NCBI RefSeq assembly: GCF_018141005.1 | Contig: NZ_CP046582.1 | Location: 3,410,001-3,474,000, forward strand | Reading direction: 5' to 3' | Origin: Erwinia sp. E602 | Lineage (GTDB): Bacteria; Pseudomonadota; Gammaproteobacteria; Enterobacterales; Enterobacteriaceae | Length of the DNA: 64,000 bases | Part shown: positions 1 through 11,344 of the stretch, one piece after another | Position numbering within the stretch: position 1 is the stretch's first letter | How the letters are laid out: each line of letters starts with the position of its first letter | Program-made: the position numbers and the translations under genes | Notes under the pieces: generated by a model | Seen by the model: only the letters and a program-made list of their open reading frames with translations | Told to the model about the DNA's origin: nothing | Databases searched by the model: none

Positions 1-35
1 TGATAAACACCCTGACAACAAGATGAAAACACATA

Positions 36-953
36 ATGCGTAATCGCACCTTAGCCGACCTGGATCGCGTGGTGGCTTTAGGCGGTGGACACGGCCTCGG
101 CCGCGTGATGTCCGCCCTTTCCCCGCTGGGTTCCCGCCTGACCGGCATCGTCACCACCACCGATAACGGCGGCTCCACCGGCCGCATCCGCCGCTCCGAA
201 GGCGGCATCGCCTGGGGAGATATGCGTAACTGTCTGAACCAGCTGATCGCGGAACCCAGCGTCGCCTCAGCGATGTTTGAGTACCGCTTTAACGGCAACG
301 GTGAGCTGGCCGGACATAACCTCGGCAACCTGATGCTGAAAGCGCTGGATCACCTCAGCGTGCGCCCTCTGGAGGCGATCAACCTGATCCGCAACCTGTT
401 AAAGGTCGATGCCTTTTTGATCCCGATGTCAGAGCAGCCGGTGGACCTGGTGGCGATGAGTCACGAAGGTCACCTGGTCTACGGCGAGACCGAGATCGAC
501 CTGATGCCGGAAGCGCCGCAGGAGCTGATGCTGTCACCGCAGGTCAGCGCCACCCGCGAAGCGGTGGTGGCGATTGGCGAAGCAGACCTGATCCTGATCG
601 GCCCCGGCAGTTTCTACACCAGCCTGATGCCGGTGCTGCTGCTGCCGGAGATCGCTCAGGCGCTGCGCCGCACCCCGGCGCATATGGTGTGGATCGGCAA
701 CCTTGGCCGCGAACTCAGCCCGGCGGCGGCGGCGCTGAGCGTTAATGACAAACTGGCGGTAATGGAGAAGGCGATAGGCAGGGAGACGATCGATGCGCTG
801 GTGGTCGGGCCGAAGGTCGACTGCAGCGAGGTGACAGGGCGGATCGTGATTAAACAGCCGCTGGAAGCCGGCGATATCGCCTATCGCCACGACCGCCAGC
901 TGCTGCGCCTGGCGCTGGAGACGGCGGTACAGTCGCTGGGTGAAAACCACTGA
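36..953 (+). CDS. ybhK: Gluconeogenesis factor family protein YbhK/YvcK
   Basis: This 305-residue protein is the YvcK/CofD-like family member of enterics (E. coli YbhK has 302). The N-terminus [15 protein letters not shown] and the following [14 protein letters not shown] are the nucleotide-sugar-binding glycine-rich loops of the family, and [11 protein letters not shown] (about residues 190-200) is the second conserved loop. Family members bind UDP-sugars and affect cell-wall and carbon metabolism; the exact role in enterics is unsettled. It converges on uvrB exactly as in E. coli. The moa genes expected upstream lie outside the window. Confidence 0.93.
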   Translation: MRNRTLADLDRVVALGGGHGLGRVMSALSPLGSRLTGIVTTTDNGGSTGRIRRSEGGIAWGDMRNCLNQLIAEPSVASAMFEYRFNGNGELAGHNLGNLMLKALDHLSVRPLEAINLIRNLLKVDAFLIPMSEQPVDLVAMSHEGHLVYGETEIDLMPEAPQELMLSPQVSATREAVVAIGEADLILIGPGSFYTSLMPVLLLPEIAQALRRTPAHMVWIGNLGRELSPAAAALSVNDKLAVMEKAIGRETIDALVVGPKVDCSEVTGRIVIKQPLEAGDIAYRHDRQLLRLALETAVQSLGENH

Positions 954-962
954 CGTTGCGCA

Positions 963-1010
963 GCCTGCCATTCGCGGCAGGCCAGCCTGAAGCGGACAGC
1001 CGGTGTCCGC
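963..1010. other. Two hairpins in the ybhK/uvrB convergent gap
   Basis: GCCTGCC (963-969) pairs with GGCAGGC (976-982), and GCGGACA (992-998) with TGTCCGC (1004-1010). They fill the 68-base gap between two converging genes, so a role in ending both transcripts is plausible. Neither has a U-tract, so this is not a textbook intrinsic terminator. Confidence 0.4.
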
Positions 1011-1021
1011 CTCAGCCGGCA

Positions 1022-3046
<2,025 letters not shown>

Positions 3047-3125
3047 TGACGGGCTACCTGATGACGTTGTTCGCGAACCGGCTTCTAATTCTACTCTGCC
3101 CTGCCGATTTTGCCAGCAAAAAAGA

Positions 3126-3141
3126 CTGGATAAATTAACAG
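3126..3141 (-). promoter_or_regulatory. LexA (SOS) box upstream of uvrB
   Basis: On the minus strand the 16 bases read CTGTTAATTTATCCAG. This fits the SOS pattern CTGT-N8-(A/C)CAG and differs from the known E. coli uvrB box only in the A/T spacer, keeping the same atypical CCAG end. It is about 80 bases before the uvrB start, so damage-inducible repression by LexA is the natural reading. Confidence 0.82.
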
Positions 3142-3435
3142 TGATTCTGCATGATGGCGGGACACAGGCGGCAACGCAGAGGCGCACATTTGCCACGCAA
3201 ACGTCTGCGTTTTTGCTGCCAAAAGGTTATCCCCAGATATTCTGGATCTTTAACATTTGTCAAGCACCCTGGCTGAAAACAGTGTGACGGATTGATTGCA
3301 GGCCACGGGCGGCTTGCTTTTAGTTAACGTGTTGAAAAAAAACCTGATTGCTTTTGAGCTGAGTTTCGCAGCAACCCAGGCCTAAGCCGCACCCGCTCTC
3401 GTCTGCCACAGGTTTTCATCCTCTAATGCACAAGG

Positions 3436-3493
3436 TTATCCACAGGAATAGTGGATAAGTGTTTGCAGCGCACAGGGCATCGGCTGTGCATAA
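3436..3493. promoter_or_regulatory. Cluster of DnaA-box-like 9-mers
   Basis: TTATCCACA (3436-3444, plus strand) is a perfect consensus DnaA box. TTATCCACT (3450-3458, minus) has one mismatch, and TTATGCACA (3485-3493, minus) fits TTATNCACA. A one-mismatch TTATCCCCA is at 3227-3235. The spacing suggests a real binding cluster, but function is inferred. Confidence 0.5.
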
Positions 3494-3928
3494 TTCTCCC
3501 CCTGCCCCCTTAACAGCCGCTAAATATTTTTTTTTGCTTTTTTTTCGTCATCCCCGAGCCCACTCCGGCGACAGTTTTGCTCATTAATCCGTCATTTTCC
3601 CGTGGCGAATGTTGCAGGTGAACCGCGCAGGGCCGTAGCCGCTGCAATTGTGAACGCTGGCTGCACCACCAGCGCTTCATCCCCGGCACCATCACAGTGC
3701 AGCGCGACGATTACTGCCGGAAACTGATTAATCCGGCTTACCCGTAACGGGCGGCATTACCCCCTCCCCCATCACAAAATGCGCTTTTTTACCCCATCCT
3801 GGCCTGATATTTGCAGTATCTCCCTTACCGCTTTCCGTCCGCCGGCGTCACTGGCCCGGCGGACGGCCACCACCCGGGGCACAGACGTGCCGGGTGCCCC
3901 ACGAAAACGGTCTGAAGGAGAGTGTCTG

Positions 3929-4645
3929 ATGCTCAGTTTACGCTCGGTAAATCAGTTTTACGGTCAGCAGCATATTTTATGGGACGTTGACCTCGATCTG
4001 CCTGCGGGCAGCTGCACCGGCGTGATCGGCCGCCCGGGGATGGGCAAAACCACGCTGGTGAACTGCATTATGGGGCATCTGCCGGTTAACAGCGGGTCGA
4101 TGGTCTGGCAGGAGGAGCACGGGCAGCCGCAGGATCTGCTGGGGCTGCCCGTGGAAAAACGGGCGGTGCTGGGGATTGGCTATGTGCCACAAACCCGGCC
4201 GCTGTTTTCACAGCTGAGCGTTGAGGAGAACCTGCAGGTCGCCCTGCTGGCGGGGGTTGAAGCGGCGCGTCACCCGGCGATACCGCCGATGGTCTATGAC
4301 CTGTTTCCGGCCCTGTGGTCGCTGCGCCATACGCGCAGCGGCGAGCTGCCCATCAGCCAGCAGCAGCAGGTGGCGCTGGCACGGGCGCTGGTGCTGATGC
4401 CGAAGCTGCTGATCCTTGATGAGCCTACCGGCGGCATGTCGCCGTGGCTGGAGGAGGAGATGGGCAACCTGATCCACCGCCTCAATCACGAATTTGGCAT
4501 GACCATTCTGCTGCTGGAGCAGCAGCCGTCGTTTATCCGCCGGGTGGCGGACTATTTTCTGCTGCTGCACCGCGGCCGCAACGTCGCCCACGGGCGGGTG
4601 GCGCAGCTGGATGACAGCATGATCGATACCTGGCTGACGGTGTAG
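3929..4645 (+). CDS. Orphan UrtE/LivF-type ABC ATPase with altered signature motif
   Basis: The 238-residue product resembles UrtE, an ATPase of the urea/branched-chain amino-acid ABC uptake family. It has Walker A GRPGMGKTT (34-42), Q-loop YVPQTR (85-90), Walker B LLILDEP (160-166) with the catalytic Glu165, and the Q-type switch ILLLEQ usual in this family. The signature LSGGQ is replaced by LPISQ (140-144). I chose the ATG at 3929 because GAAGGAGAG sits just upstream and the UrtE alignment starts there; the frame is open to 3779. No permease, binding protein or urease gene is nearby, so it cannot form a transporter with local partners. It could be a relic or a soluble ATPase with another use. 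Confidence 0.75.
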   Translation: MLSLRSVNQFYGQQHILWDVDLDLPAGSCTGVIGRPGMGKTTLVNCIMGHLPVNSGSMVWQEEHGQPQDLLGLPVEKRAVLGIGYVPQTRPLFSQLSVEENLQVALLAGVEAARHPAIPPMVYDLFPALWSLRHTRSGELPISQQQQVALARALVLMPKLLILDEPTGGMSPWLEEEMGNLIHRLNHEFGMTILLLEQQPSFIRRVADYFLLLHRGRNVAHGRVAQLDDSMIDTWLTV

Positions 4646-4648
4646 GGG

Positions 4649-5317
4649 TCAGGGTAACGACAGATACCTGCCGGCGGCCTCACGTTCGCCGCCTGCAAGA
4701 TGCGGGATCTCCCCCAGCAGCGGCGCGGGCAGCAGCCGGGTCAGCGTGGCCAGGTACTCGCGGTGGCGTGTCCCGGCGGGCTGAATACCGTTAGCAATCC
4801 AGCCCGCCAGCGGCAGCCCGCTGGCCATCACCGCCTGCGCGGTCAGCAGCGCGTGGTTAATGCAGCCGAGTTTTATCCCCACCACCAGCACCACCGGCAG
4901 CCGCTCCTGCACCACCCAGTCGGCAAAGGTGGCGGTCTCCGAGAGCGGCGTCAGCCAGCCGCCGGCCCCTTCGGTCAGCACCCACTCGGCCTGCTGCTCA
5001 ATCCGCCGCAGCCCGGCGGAGAGCTGCGTAAAGTCGATCGGCCGCCGCTCTTCCGCGCTGACGATATGCGGCGAGGTCGGCTCGGTAAACGCCAGCGGAT
5101 TCACCCACTCGTACGGCAGGCTGACGCTGCTGTGGCGCTGCAGCGCCAGCGCATCCTCGTTACGGATGCCTTCAGAGGTCAGCACGCTGCCTGAGGCCAC
5201 CGGTTTATAGCCCGCACAGCGGTAGCCAGCGGATGCGGCGGCCTGCAGCAGCGCACAGCTGGCGACGGTCTTGCCGACCTCGGTATCGGTTCCGGTTACA
5301 AACCAGCGTTCAGTCAC
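4649..5317 (-). CDS. bioD: Dethiobiotin synthetase
   Basis: BioD closes the ureido ring of dethiobiotin from diaminopelargonate, CO2 and ATP. The 222-residue product begins [20 protein letters not shown] with the P-loop GTDTEVGKT (9-17) and has EGAGG and the conserved EPTSPH segment. The start is GTG, overlapping the 3' end of bioC by 8 bases. It is the last gene of the bioBFCD operon. The convergent UrtE-like gene ends only 3 bases away, with no obvious terminator between them. Confidence 0.96.
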   Translation of the reverse strand: MTERWFVTGTDTEVGKTVASCALLQAAASAGYRCAGYKPVASGSVLTSEGIRNEDALALQRHSSVSLPYEWVNPLAFTEPTSPHIVSAEERRPIDFTQLSAGLRRIEQQAEWVLTEGAGGWLTPLSETATFADWVVQERLPVVLVVGIKLGCINHALLTAQAVMASGLPLAGWIANGIQPAGTRHREYLATLTRLLPAPLLGEIPHLAGGEREAAGRYLSLP

Positions 5318-6062
5318 GGGTAATCTCTCCTAAAATCAGTTGATAGGTCAGCAGGCAGCCGCGCGCGTCACGTGGCCACACCGCTTCAAGCTGGCGCAGC
5401 CGGCGGCGCGACAGCGTCATCGCGCCGCGACCTTCGTGCAGATGGGTGGCACCGATGCCCTTCAGCGAGCGCAGGGCGCCGAGCACGTCCGGGAAGGCCA
5501 GCGTCACCGTCAGTGGCCGCAACGTGGCGGCAGGCAGTGCTGCGGCGATCTGCGACGGGCTGAGGAACCGGTTGACCGGCGGCGCCTGGCCCAGCGCCTG
5601 CCAGGCCTGCCCGACCTCACGCAGCGATCCGGCCGCCACGGTGGAGAACAGCAGCTGGCCGCCGGGCCGGGTCACCCGCCGCAGCTCGCCCAGCGCCTGC
5701 GCCAGATCGCTGCACCACTGCACCGCCAGATTGCTCCAGCAGCGGTCAAACGCGCCGTCGGCAAACGGCAGCGCCTCGATATCACCCAGCTGATAACGGT
5801 CGGCGACCGCCCCGGCCTGCGCCTGCTGCAGCATGGCGGGCGACAGATCCAGCGCGGTCACCCGGTGGCCGCCCAGCTGCCAGCGCTGGCTGAACCAGCC
5901 GGTGCCGCAGCCGGCGTCCAGCACCGTTAGCGCCTCTCCGGGGCGCGAAAACGCCAGCAGCCGTTCACCGCACAGCCGCTGCAGCTCCGCGTGCTGGTTG
6001 TAGCGCCCGGCCGCGCGGCCAAACGCCGCCGCCACCGCCGGTTTATTCACGATCTGCAGCAT
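5310..6062 (-). CDS. bioC: Malonyl-ACP O-methyltransferase
   Basis: BioC methylates malonyl-ACP with S-adenosylmethionine so the fatty-acid machinery can build the pimeloyl chain. The 250-residue protein has SAM motif [10 protein letters not shown] (48-56), the acidic D of ALDLSPAML, and the SNLAVQW and [13 protein letters not shown] segments typical of enteric BioC. It starts within the 3' end of bioF (20-base overlap), which implies translational coupling in the biotin operon. Confidence 0.95.
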   Translation of the reverse strand: MLQIVNKPAVAAAFGRAAGRYNQHAELQRLCGERLLAFSRPGEALTVLDAGCGTGWFSQRWQLGGHRVTALDLSPAMLQQAQAGAVADRYQLGDIEALPFADGAFDRCWSNLAVQWCSDLAQALGELRRVTRPGGQLLFSTVAAGSLREVGQAWQALGQAPPVNRFLSPSQIAAALPAATLRPLTVTLAFPDVLGALRSLKGIGATHLHEGRGAMTLSRRRLRQLEAVWPRDARGCLLTYQLILGEITRD

Positions 6063-7197
6063 GCAGCACCTCCAGCAGGTGGTCGATATCGTCCGGCAGA
6101 TGGGCGGCGCTGAGGGTGATGCGCAGCCGCGCGGTGCCCGGCGGCACGGTGGGCGGGCGGATGGCGCTGACCCAGCAGCCCTGCTGGCGCAGTCTCGCGG
6201 CCAGCGTCATGGCGGCCGCGTCATCCCCGGACAACAGCGGCTGAATGGCGCTGTCCGAGGCGGCCAGCCGCCCGCGCAGTCCGGCGGCTCCGGCGCGAAA
6301 ACGGGCGATATTCTGCCGCAGGCGCTGGCGGCGTTCGTCACCCTGCTGCACGCAGGCCAGCGCCGCCTGTAGCGCACAGACCTGCGCAGGCGGCATCGCG
6401 GTGCTGTAGATCAGATGGCGGGCAAACTGCAGCAGGTAGTCGGCGGTGGCCTCATCGCACAGCAGCGCCGCGCCGCTGACGCCGAAGGCTTTGCCAAAGG
6501 TGACGATCAGCAGCTCGGGCCTGACCCCCTGCTGCTGACAGCTGCCGCGCCCCTGCGCGCCGCAGGTGCCGATGCCGTGGGCGTCATCCACCAGCAGCCA
6601 GCCGCCGTGCGCCTGCGCCAGCTGGTGCAGCGCCGCCAGCGGCGCGCGGTCGCCGTCCATGCTGAACACCCCTTCGGTGACCACCAGCGTCTCGCCGGCG
6701 CAGTCGCCGGCCAGCAGCGTCGCCAGCGAGTCCGGCCGGTTGTGCTGAAAGCGCCGCAGGGTGGCCGGGCTGAGACTGGCGGCCTCCAGCAGCGAAGCGT
6801 GGCTGAGCTTATCGGCGAGGATGCGGTCATGTTTACCCGCCAGCGCGTGGATCGTCGCCTGGTTGGCGGCGAAGCCGGAGATAAACAGCAGCGCGCGCGG
6901 GTAGCCGAGCCAGTCGGCCAGCTCTGCTTCCAGCTCCGCCTGCGGCTGGCGGTAGCCGGTGATATGCGCCGATCCGCCGGCCCCGACGCCATAGCGATCC
7001 GCCCCCTGCTGCCAGGCGCGGACGATCGCCGGGTGGTGGCTCAGGCCCAGGTAGTCATTGGCGGAGAAATTAAGATAGTCGCAGCCGTCCACCTGCAGGC
7101 TGCGGCCGTCCGCCTGGCCGCTGACGGTGCGCTGGCGATAGCGCCCCTGCTCATGACGCGCGCTCAGCGCCGCGTCCAGCCGTTGTGGCCAGCCCAT
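6043..7197 (-). CDS. bioF: 8-amino-7-oxononanoate synthase
   Basis: BioF condenses pimeloyl-ACP with alanine, a PLP-dependent step of biotin synthesis. The 384-residue product (ATG at 7197) has the [12 protein letters not shown] fold core, VDDAHGIG with Asp204 and His207, and TFGKAFG with the PLP lysine at 236. A GTG one codon earlier is in frame, but the ATG gives exactly the E. coli length and forms a TGATG junction with the bioB stop codon. Confidence 0.96.
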   Translation of the reverse strand: MGWPQRLDAALSARHEQGRYRQRTVSGQADGRSLQVDGCDYLNFSANDYLGLSHHPAIVRAWQQGADRYGVGAGGSAHITGYRQPQAELEAELADWLGYPRALLFISGFAANQATIHALAGKHDRILADKLSHASLLEAASLSPATLRRFQHNRPDSLATLLAGDCAGETLVVTEGVFSMDGDRAPLAALHQLAQAHGGWLLVDDAHGIGTCGAQGRGSCQQQGVRPELLIVTFGKAFGVSGAALLCDEATADYLLQFARHLIYSTAMPPAQVCALQAALACVQQGDERRQRLRQNIARFRAGAAGLRGRLAASDSAIQPLLSGDDAAAMTLAARLRQQGCWVSAIRPPTVPPGTARLRITLSAAHLPDDIDHLLEVLHAADRE

Positions 7198-8228
7198 CAC
7201 AGCGCCGCGTTGTAGTACAGGGCGGTATCGGCGGTCAGCAGCCGGGCGGCCAGCGCCTGCTGCTGCTCGTTATCGCCGGCCTCGGTGGCGGTGTGCTGCG
7301 GATTAAGGCCCAGCTTGCGGAACAGCTGCAGGTCTTTGTCCTCCTCCGGATTGGCGGTAGTCAGCAGCTTGCAGCCGTAGAAAATCGAGTTGGCTCCGGC
7401 CATAAAACACATCGCCTGAGTCTGTTCGCTCATCTGCTCGCGCCCGGCGGAGAGCCGCACGTGGGAGCGCGGCATCATGATGCGCGCCACTGCGATGGTG
7501 CGCACAAAATCGAACGGATCGACGTCATCGTTATCCGCCATTGGCGTGCCTTTGACCTTGACCAGCATATTGATCGGCACGCTCTCCGGCGGCGTTGGCA
7601 GGTTGGCCAGCTGCACCAGCAGCCCGGCGCGATCGCTGACCGTTTCCCCCAGCCCGACGATGCCGCCGGAGCAGACCTTGATCCCGGCGTCACGCACGCG
7701 GCCCAGCGTGTCCAGCCGCTCCTGGTAGCTGCGGGTGGTGATGATGCTGCCGTAAAACTCCGGCGAGGTGTCGAGGTTATGGTTGTAAAAATCCAGCCCG
7801 GCCCCGGCCAGCCGCTGCGCCTGTTCGTCGCTGAGGGTACCGAGGGTCATGCAGGTCTCCAGACCCATCTCTTTCACCCCCTGCACCATCTGCTCCAGGT
7901 AAGGCATATCGCGATCGTGCGGGTTTTTCCACGCCGCGCCCATGCAGAAGCGGCCGGAGCCGGCGGCCTTCGCCTTACGCGCCGAGCTGAGCACCTCCTG
8001 TACCTCCATCAGCCGCTCTGACGCCAGCCCGGTTTTGTAACGGGCGCTCTGCGGGCAGTATTTGCAGTCCTCCGGGCAGGCTCCGGTTTTGATCGACAGC
8101 AGCGTGCTGACCTGCACCTGGCGCGGGTCAAAGTGCTGACGGTGGATCTGCTGCGCCTCGAACATCAGTTCGAGAAACGGCTTATCAAACAGCGCCTGTG
8201 CCTGAGAGAGGGTCCATTGTGTTGCCAT
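7197..8228 (-). CDS. bioB: Biotin synthase
   Basis: BioB is the radical-SAM enzyme that inserts sulfur into dethiobiotin. The 343-residue product has CPEDCKYC (Cys51, 55, 58) for the 4Fe-4S cluster and Cys95 of RFCMGAAWK as a 2Fe-2S ligand, plus [12 protein letters not shown] and [15 protein letters not shown] place the start at ATG 8228 because a GGAG lies 8 bases upstream; an in-frame TTG at 8240 would overlap that site. It is the first gene of bioBFCD and is read away from the BirA operator. Confidence 0.97.
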   Translation of the reverse strand: MATQWTLSQAQALFDKPFLELMFEAQQIHRQHFDPRQVQVSTLLSIKTGACPEDCKYCPQSARYKTGLASERLMEVQEVLSSARKAKAAGSGRFCMGAAWKNPHDRDMPYLEQMVQGVKEMGLETCMTLGTLSDEQAQRLAGAGLDFYNHNLDTSPEFYGSIITTRSYQERLDTLGRVRDAGIKVCSGGIVGLGETVSDRAGLLVQLANLPTPPESVPINMLVKVKGTPMADNDDVDPFDFVRTIAVARIMMPRSHVRLSAGREQMSEQTQAMCFMAGANSIFYGCKLLTTANPEEDKDLQLFRKLGLNPQHTATEAGDNEQQQALAARLLTADTALYYNAAL

Positions 8229-8276
8229 TGCTTGCTCCAAAAAAGTCTGTCATTTGTCTTCACGGCCTGGTTATAC

Positions 8277-8309
8277 TTGTAAACTAAATTTTTTATTTTT
8301 GGTTTACAA
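8277..8309. promoter_or_regulatory. BirA (biotin) operator between bioB and bioA
   Basis: TTGTAAAC (8277-8284) and GTTTACAA (8302-8309) are perfect inverted arms spaced as in the E. coli bio operator, with an A/T-only spacer. Biotinyl-5'-AMP-bound BirA dimers should cover this site and shut both divergent promoters when biotin is plentiful. The operator ends 7 bases before the bioA start, leaving almost no leader. Confidence 0.9.
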
Positions 8310-8316
8310 GTGATTT

Positions 8317-9606
8317 ATGACCCCAGACGATCTCGCCTTTGACCGTGACCATATCTGGCACCCCTACACCTCGATGACCCGCCCCCTGCCCTGTTATCCG
8401 GTGGTTGCCGCCAGCGGTACGTCGCTGACGCTGGCCGACGGCCGCCAGCTGACCGACGGGATGTCCTCGTGGTGGGCGGCGATCCACGGCTACAACCACC
8501 CACGGCTTAACCGGGCGCTGCAGGCGCAGATGGCGGAGATGTCGCACGTGATGTTTGGCGGCATTACCCATCCGGCAGCGGTGGCGCTGTGCCGCCGGCT
8601 GGTGGCGATGACCCCGGCCGGGCTGGAGTGCGTGTTTCTGGCGGACTCCGGCTCGGTGGCGGTGGAGGTGGCGATGAAGATGGCGCTGCAGTACTGGCAG
8701 GCGCGCGGCGAAAAGCGTCAACGCTTCCTGACCCTGCGCCACGGCTATCACGGCGACACTTTTGCCGCGATGTCGGTGTGCGACCCGCAGAACTCGATGC
8801 ACAGCCTGTACCAGGGCTACCTTGCAGAGCAGCTGTTTGCCCCGGCGGACTGCCGCTTTGACCAGCCATGGCGCGAGCAGGACGCCGACGCGCTGGAGCA
8901 GCTTATCGTCAGCCATCACCGCCAGCTGGCGGCGGTGATCCTCGAACCGATCGTGCAGGGGGCAGGCGGCATGCGCTTCTACCATCCGCGCTATCTGCTG
9001 CGCGCGCGCGAACTGTGCGACCGCTTCGGTCTGCTGCTGATCGCCGATGAGATCGCCACCGGGTTTGGCCGCACCGGCAGGCTGTTTGCCTGCGGGCACG
9101 CCGGCATCGCGCCGGATATTCTCTGCGTCGGCAAGGCGCTGACCGGCGGCGCGATGACGCTGTCCGCCACCCTGACCACCCGCCGGGTGGCGGAGACCAT
9201 CAGCAACGGCGCGGCGGGCTGCTTTATGCACGGTCCGACCTTTATGGGCAATCCGCTGGCCTGCGCGGTGGCCAGCGAGAGCCTGGCGATACTACAGGAG
9301 AACCACTGGCCGGCGCAGGTGGCGGCGATTGAGCAGCAGCTGCGCGACCAGCTGCTGCCGCTGCGGGATGCGCCGGAGGTGGCCGACGTGCGCGTGCTTG
9401 GCGCGATTGGCGTGGTGGAGACCCGGCGGCCGGTTGACATGGCGGCGATGCAGCAGTTCTTTGTCGAACAGGGGGTGTGGATCCGCCCGTTTGGCCGGCT
9501 GATCTACCTGATGCCGCCGTATATCATCACGCCAGAGGCGCTGACCCGGCTGACGGACGCCATCGCGCAGGCGGTGGCGCGTGCGGCGCTGTTCAGCGCT
9601 GGCTGA
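8317..9606 (+). CDS. bioA: Adenosylmethionine-8-amino-7-oxononanoate transaminase
   Basis: BioA makes 7,8-diaminopelargonate, using S-adenosylmethionine as amino donor with PLP. The 429-residue length equals E. coli BioA. It has WHPYTSM near the N-terminus, [27 protein letters not shown] with Asp244, and CVGKALTGG with the PLP lysine 273. It diverges from bioB across the BirA operator; no strong ribosome-binding site precedes the ATG. Its TGA stop is the first triplet of a 41-bp tandem repeat. Confidence 0.97.
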   Translation: MTPDDLAFDRDHIWHPYTSMTRPLPCYPVVAASGTSLTLADGRQLTDGMSSWWAAIHGYNHPRLNRALQAQMAEMSHVMFGGITHPAAVALCRRLVAMTPAGLECVFLADSGSVAVEVAMKMALQYWQARGEKRQRFLTLRHGYHGDTFAAMSVCDPQNSMHSLYQGYLAEQLFAPADCRFDQPWREQDADALEQLIVSHHRQLAAVILEPIVQGAGGMRFYHPRYLLRARELCDRFGLLLIADEIATGFGRTGRLFACGHAGIAPDILCVGKALTGGAMTLSATLTTRRVAETISNGAAGCFMHGPTFMGNPLACAVASESLAILQENHWPAQVAAIEQQLRDQLLPLRDAPEVADVRVLGAIGVVETRRPVDMAAMQQFFVEQGVWIRPFGRLIYLMPPYIITPEALTRLTDAIAQAVARAALFSAG

Positions 9607-9757
9607 GCCTTACTGCGGCCCGGGTGTCTGGCAGTCGTGCTGACTGAGCCTCGCTGCGGCCCGGGTGACTGGCAGTCGTGCTGACTGAGCCTCGCTGCGG
9701 CCCGGGTGTCTGGCAGTCGTGCTGACTGAGCCTCGCTGCGGCCCGGGTGACTGGCAA
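9604..9757 (+). repeat. 41-bp direct tandem repeat, about 3.7 copies
   Basis: Copies begin at 9604, 9645, 9686 and 9727, all starting TGAGCC and containing CTGCGGCCCGGGTG. Copies alternate between GTGTCTGG and GTGACTGG, so the higher-order period may be 82 bases. The last copy breaks off after CTGGCA near 9757. The first TGA is the bioA stop. The remainder of the 331-base gap to curA (9758-9937) shows nothing else beyond the curA ribosome-binding site. Confidence 0.9.
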
Positions 9758-9937
9758 AACCGTGGGCATCTGCCTGCGGCTTGTTCTGCCCGTTTCAGCA
9801 GGATTCAGCAGGGCGCAGGAAGCAAACGCCGTGCTTCGCGCAGTAGCGCAAGGAAACTCCGCGGCAGATGCACTACGCTTTAGCCAGCAAAAAGTCGGCA
9901 ATACGGCCGACGCTTTTCTGGCTAACCGGAGGTTTTC

Positions 9938-10987
9938 ATGCCGCAGGACCGACAAACCAACCGCCGCATCGTACTGGCATCCCGCCCGCACGGCGCGCCC
10001 ACCGCCGCCGACTTCCGCGAGGAGGCGCAGCACCTGCCGACGCCAGGCCAGGGCCAGCTGCTGCTGCGCACCGTGTGGCTGTCGCTTGACCCCTATATGC
10101 GCGGGCGGATGAGCGATGCGCCCTCTTACGTGCCGCCGCTGGCGATTAACGAGACGATCTGTGGCGGCACGGTGTCGATCGTTGAGCAGTCTCACCATGC
10201 CGATTTCAAATCCGGCGACTGGGTGCTGAGCTACAGCGGCTGGCAGGATTTTGCGCTGTCTGACGGCAGCGGGCTGGTGAAGCTCAGCGGCCCGGTGTTG
10301 CAGCACCCGTCGTGGGCGCTGGGCATGCTGGGGATGCCGGGCTTTACCGCCTATATGGGGCTGCTGGATATCGGCAATCCGCAGCCGGGCGAGACGGTGG
10401 TGGTAGCCGCCGCCACCGGTGCGGTAGGTTCGCTGGTCGGTCAGATCGCTAAAATCAAGGGCTGCCACGTGGTGGGGATTGCCGGCGGCGCGGCCAAGTG
10501 CCGTTACGCCGAGGACGTGCTGGGCTTCGACCGCTGTCTGGATCACCGCGACCCGAACTTTGCCCAGCAGCTGAGCCGCCACTGTAGCGAAGGGATCGAC
10601 GTTTATTTTGAGAGCGTTGGCGGCGCGGTGTTTAACGCGGTGCTGCCGCTGATGAACACCAGAGGCCGTATTCCGGTGTGCGGGCTGATCGCCGATTATA
10701 ACCGTACCGCGCCGTCGGCCGGTCCGGACCAGCTGCCGCTGTTGCAGAGCGCGATCCTGCGCAAGCGGCTGCGGGTGCAGGGCTTTATCATTACCCAGGA
10801 CTATGGCCATCGCTTCGATGAGTTTTTCCGCCAGATGAGCCAGTGGGTGGCGCAGGGGCGGCTGCAGTTCCGCGAGGATATTGTCGACGGGCTGGACAAT
10901 GCGCCGGAGGCGTTTATCGGTATGCTTGAGGGGAAAAACTTCGGTAAGGTGGTGATCCGCGTGGCCGGGGATAAGCCTGCGCCGTAA
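9938..10987 (+). CDS. curA: NADPH-dependent CurA-type reductase
   Basis: A medium-chain dehydrogenase/reductase of the leukotriene-B4-dehydrogenase/CurA (YncB) type, 349 residues. Members reduce activated C=C bonds of enals, enones and curcumin with NADPH. Visible features are LSLDPYMRGRM (49-59), GMPGFTAYMGL, the dinucleotide loop ATGAVGS (159-165), and the conserved ESVGG and NTRGRIPVCG segments. No zinc-ligand cysteine set is present, as expected. GGAGG lies 6 bases before the ATG. It sits between two related repeat fields and is not part of this locus in E. coli, so it was probably inserted here; substrate is unknown. Confidence 0.88.
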   Translation: MPQDRQTNRRIVLASRPHGAPTAADFREEAQHLPTPGQGQLLLRTVWLSLDPYMRGRMSDAPSYVPPLAINETICGGTVSIVEQSHHADFKSGDWVLSYSGWQDFALSDGSGLVKLSGPVLQHPSWALGMLGMPGFTAYMGLLDIGNPQPGETVVVAAATGAVGSLVGQIAKIKGCHVVGIAGGAAKCRYAEDVLGFDRCLDHRDPNFAQQLSRHCSEGIDVYFESVGGAVFNAVLPLMNTRGRIPVCGLIADYNRTAPSAGPDQLPLLQSAILRKRLRVQGFIITQDYGHRFDEFFRQMSQWVAQGRLQFREDIVDGLDNAPEAFIGMLEGKNFGKVVIRVAGDKPAP

Positions 10988-10990
10988 TCT

Positions 10991-11304
10991 GCGGCAGTGA
11001 AGCCTTGTTACTACAGGATAGATGATCGCGTGCGCGGTATGCGGCAGTGGAGCCTCGCTGCAGGTTCGGTGGCCGGGTGCGCGGTATGCGGTTTGCGGCA
11101 GTGAATACTCGCTGGAGGATCGGTGACCGGGTGCGCGGTATGCGGCAGATCGCCGGGTCGCCGTGAACCCCTCCATGGGGGCTCGGATGCCGCATCCGTG
11201 CGGCATACGCCCGGCTAACCTGTCCCCATACCGCACACCCCTTCAGGCTGTAGTGTTGCGGTCCTAAGGCCTCGCTGCGGGATCGGCGGCCGGGTGCAGG
11301 GTAT
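10991..11304. repeat. Degenerate ~47-bp repeat field downstream of curA
   Basis: Units at 10991, 11041 and 11095 begin GCGGCAGTG and end GTGCGCGGTAT; a fourth, partial unit covers about 11268-11304. The core GCCTCGCTGC also occurs in the 41-bp array on the other side of curA, so the two fields are related. Between units three and four lie two hairpins, CCCCTCCATGGGG (11168-11180) and ATGCCGCA/TGCGGCAT (11187-11194, 11199-11206). This accounts for most of the gap 10988-11344; no gene is seen there. Confidence 0.75.
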
Positions 11305-11344
11305 TTGGCGCTGTGAGGGCGGATCCGGTGACTCCCGGTGGCGA

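Larger units (their letters stand above)
3047..3928. other. uvrB / UrtE-like gene intergenic region
   Basis: This 882-base stretch separates two divergent genes. Next to uvrB it holds the LexA box. At 3227-3493 there are several DnaA-box-like 9-mers. At 3528-3548 are T-rich runs. I see no convincing protein gene; the open frames here lack family features and ribosome-binding sites. The last 30 bases carry the ribosome-binding site of the downstream ATPase. Confidence 0.6.

Noticed and set aside
9593..11236. A 547-codon open frame on the minus strand across curA
   Set aside because: It lies opposite a convincing reductase gene and both repeat fields. The product is rich in Arg/His/Gln with repeat-derived segments and has no family features.
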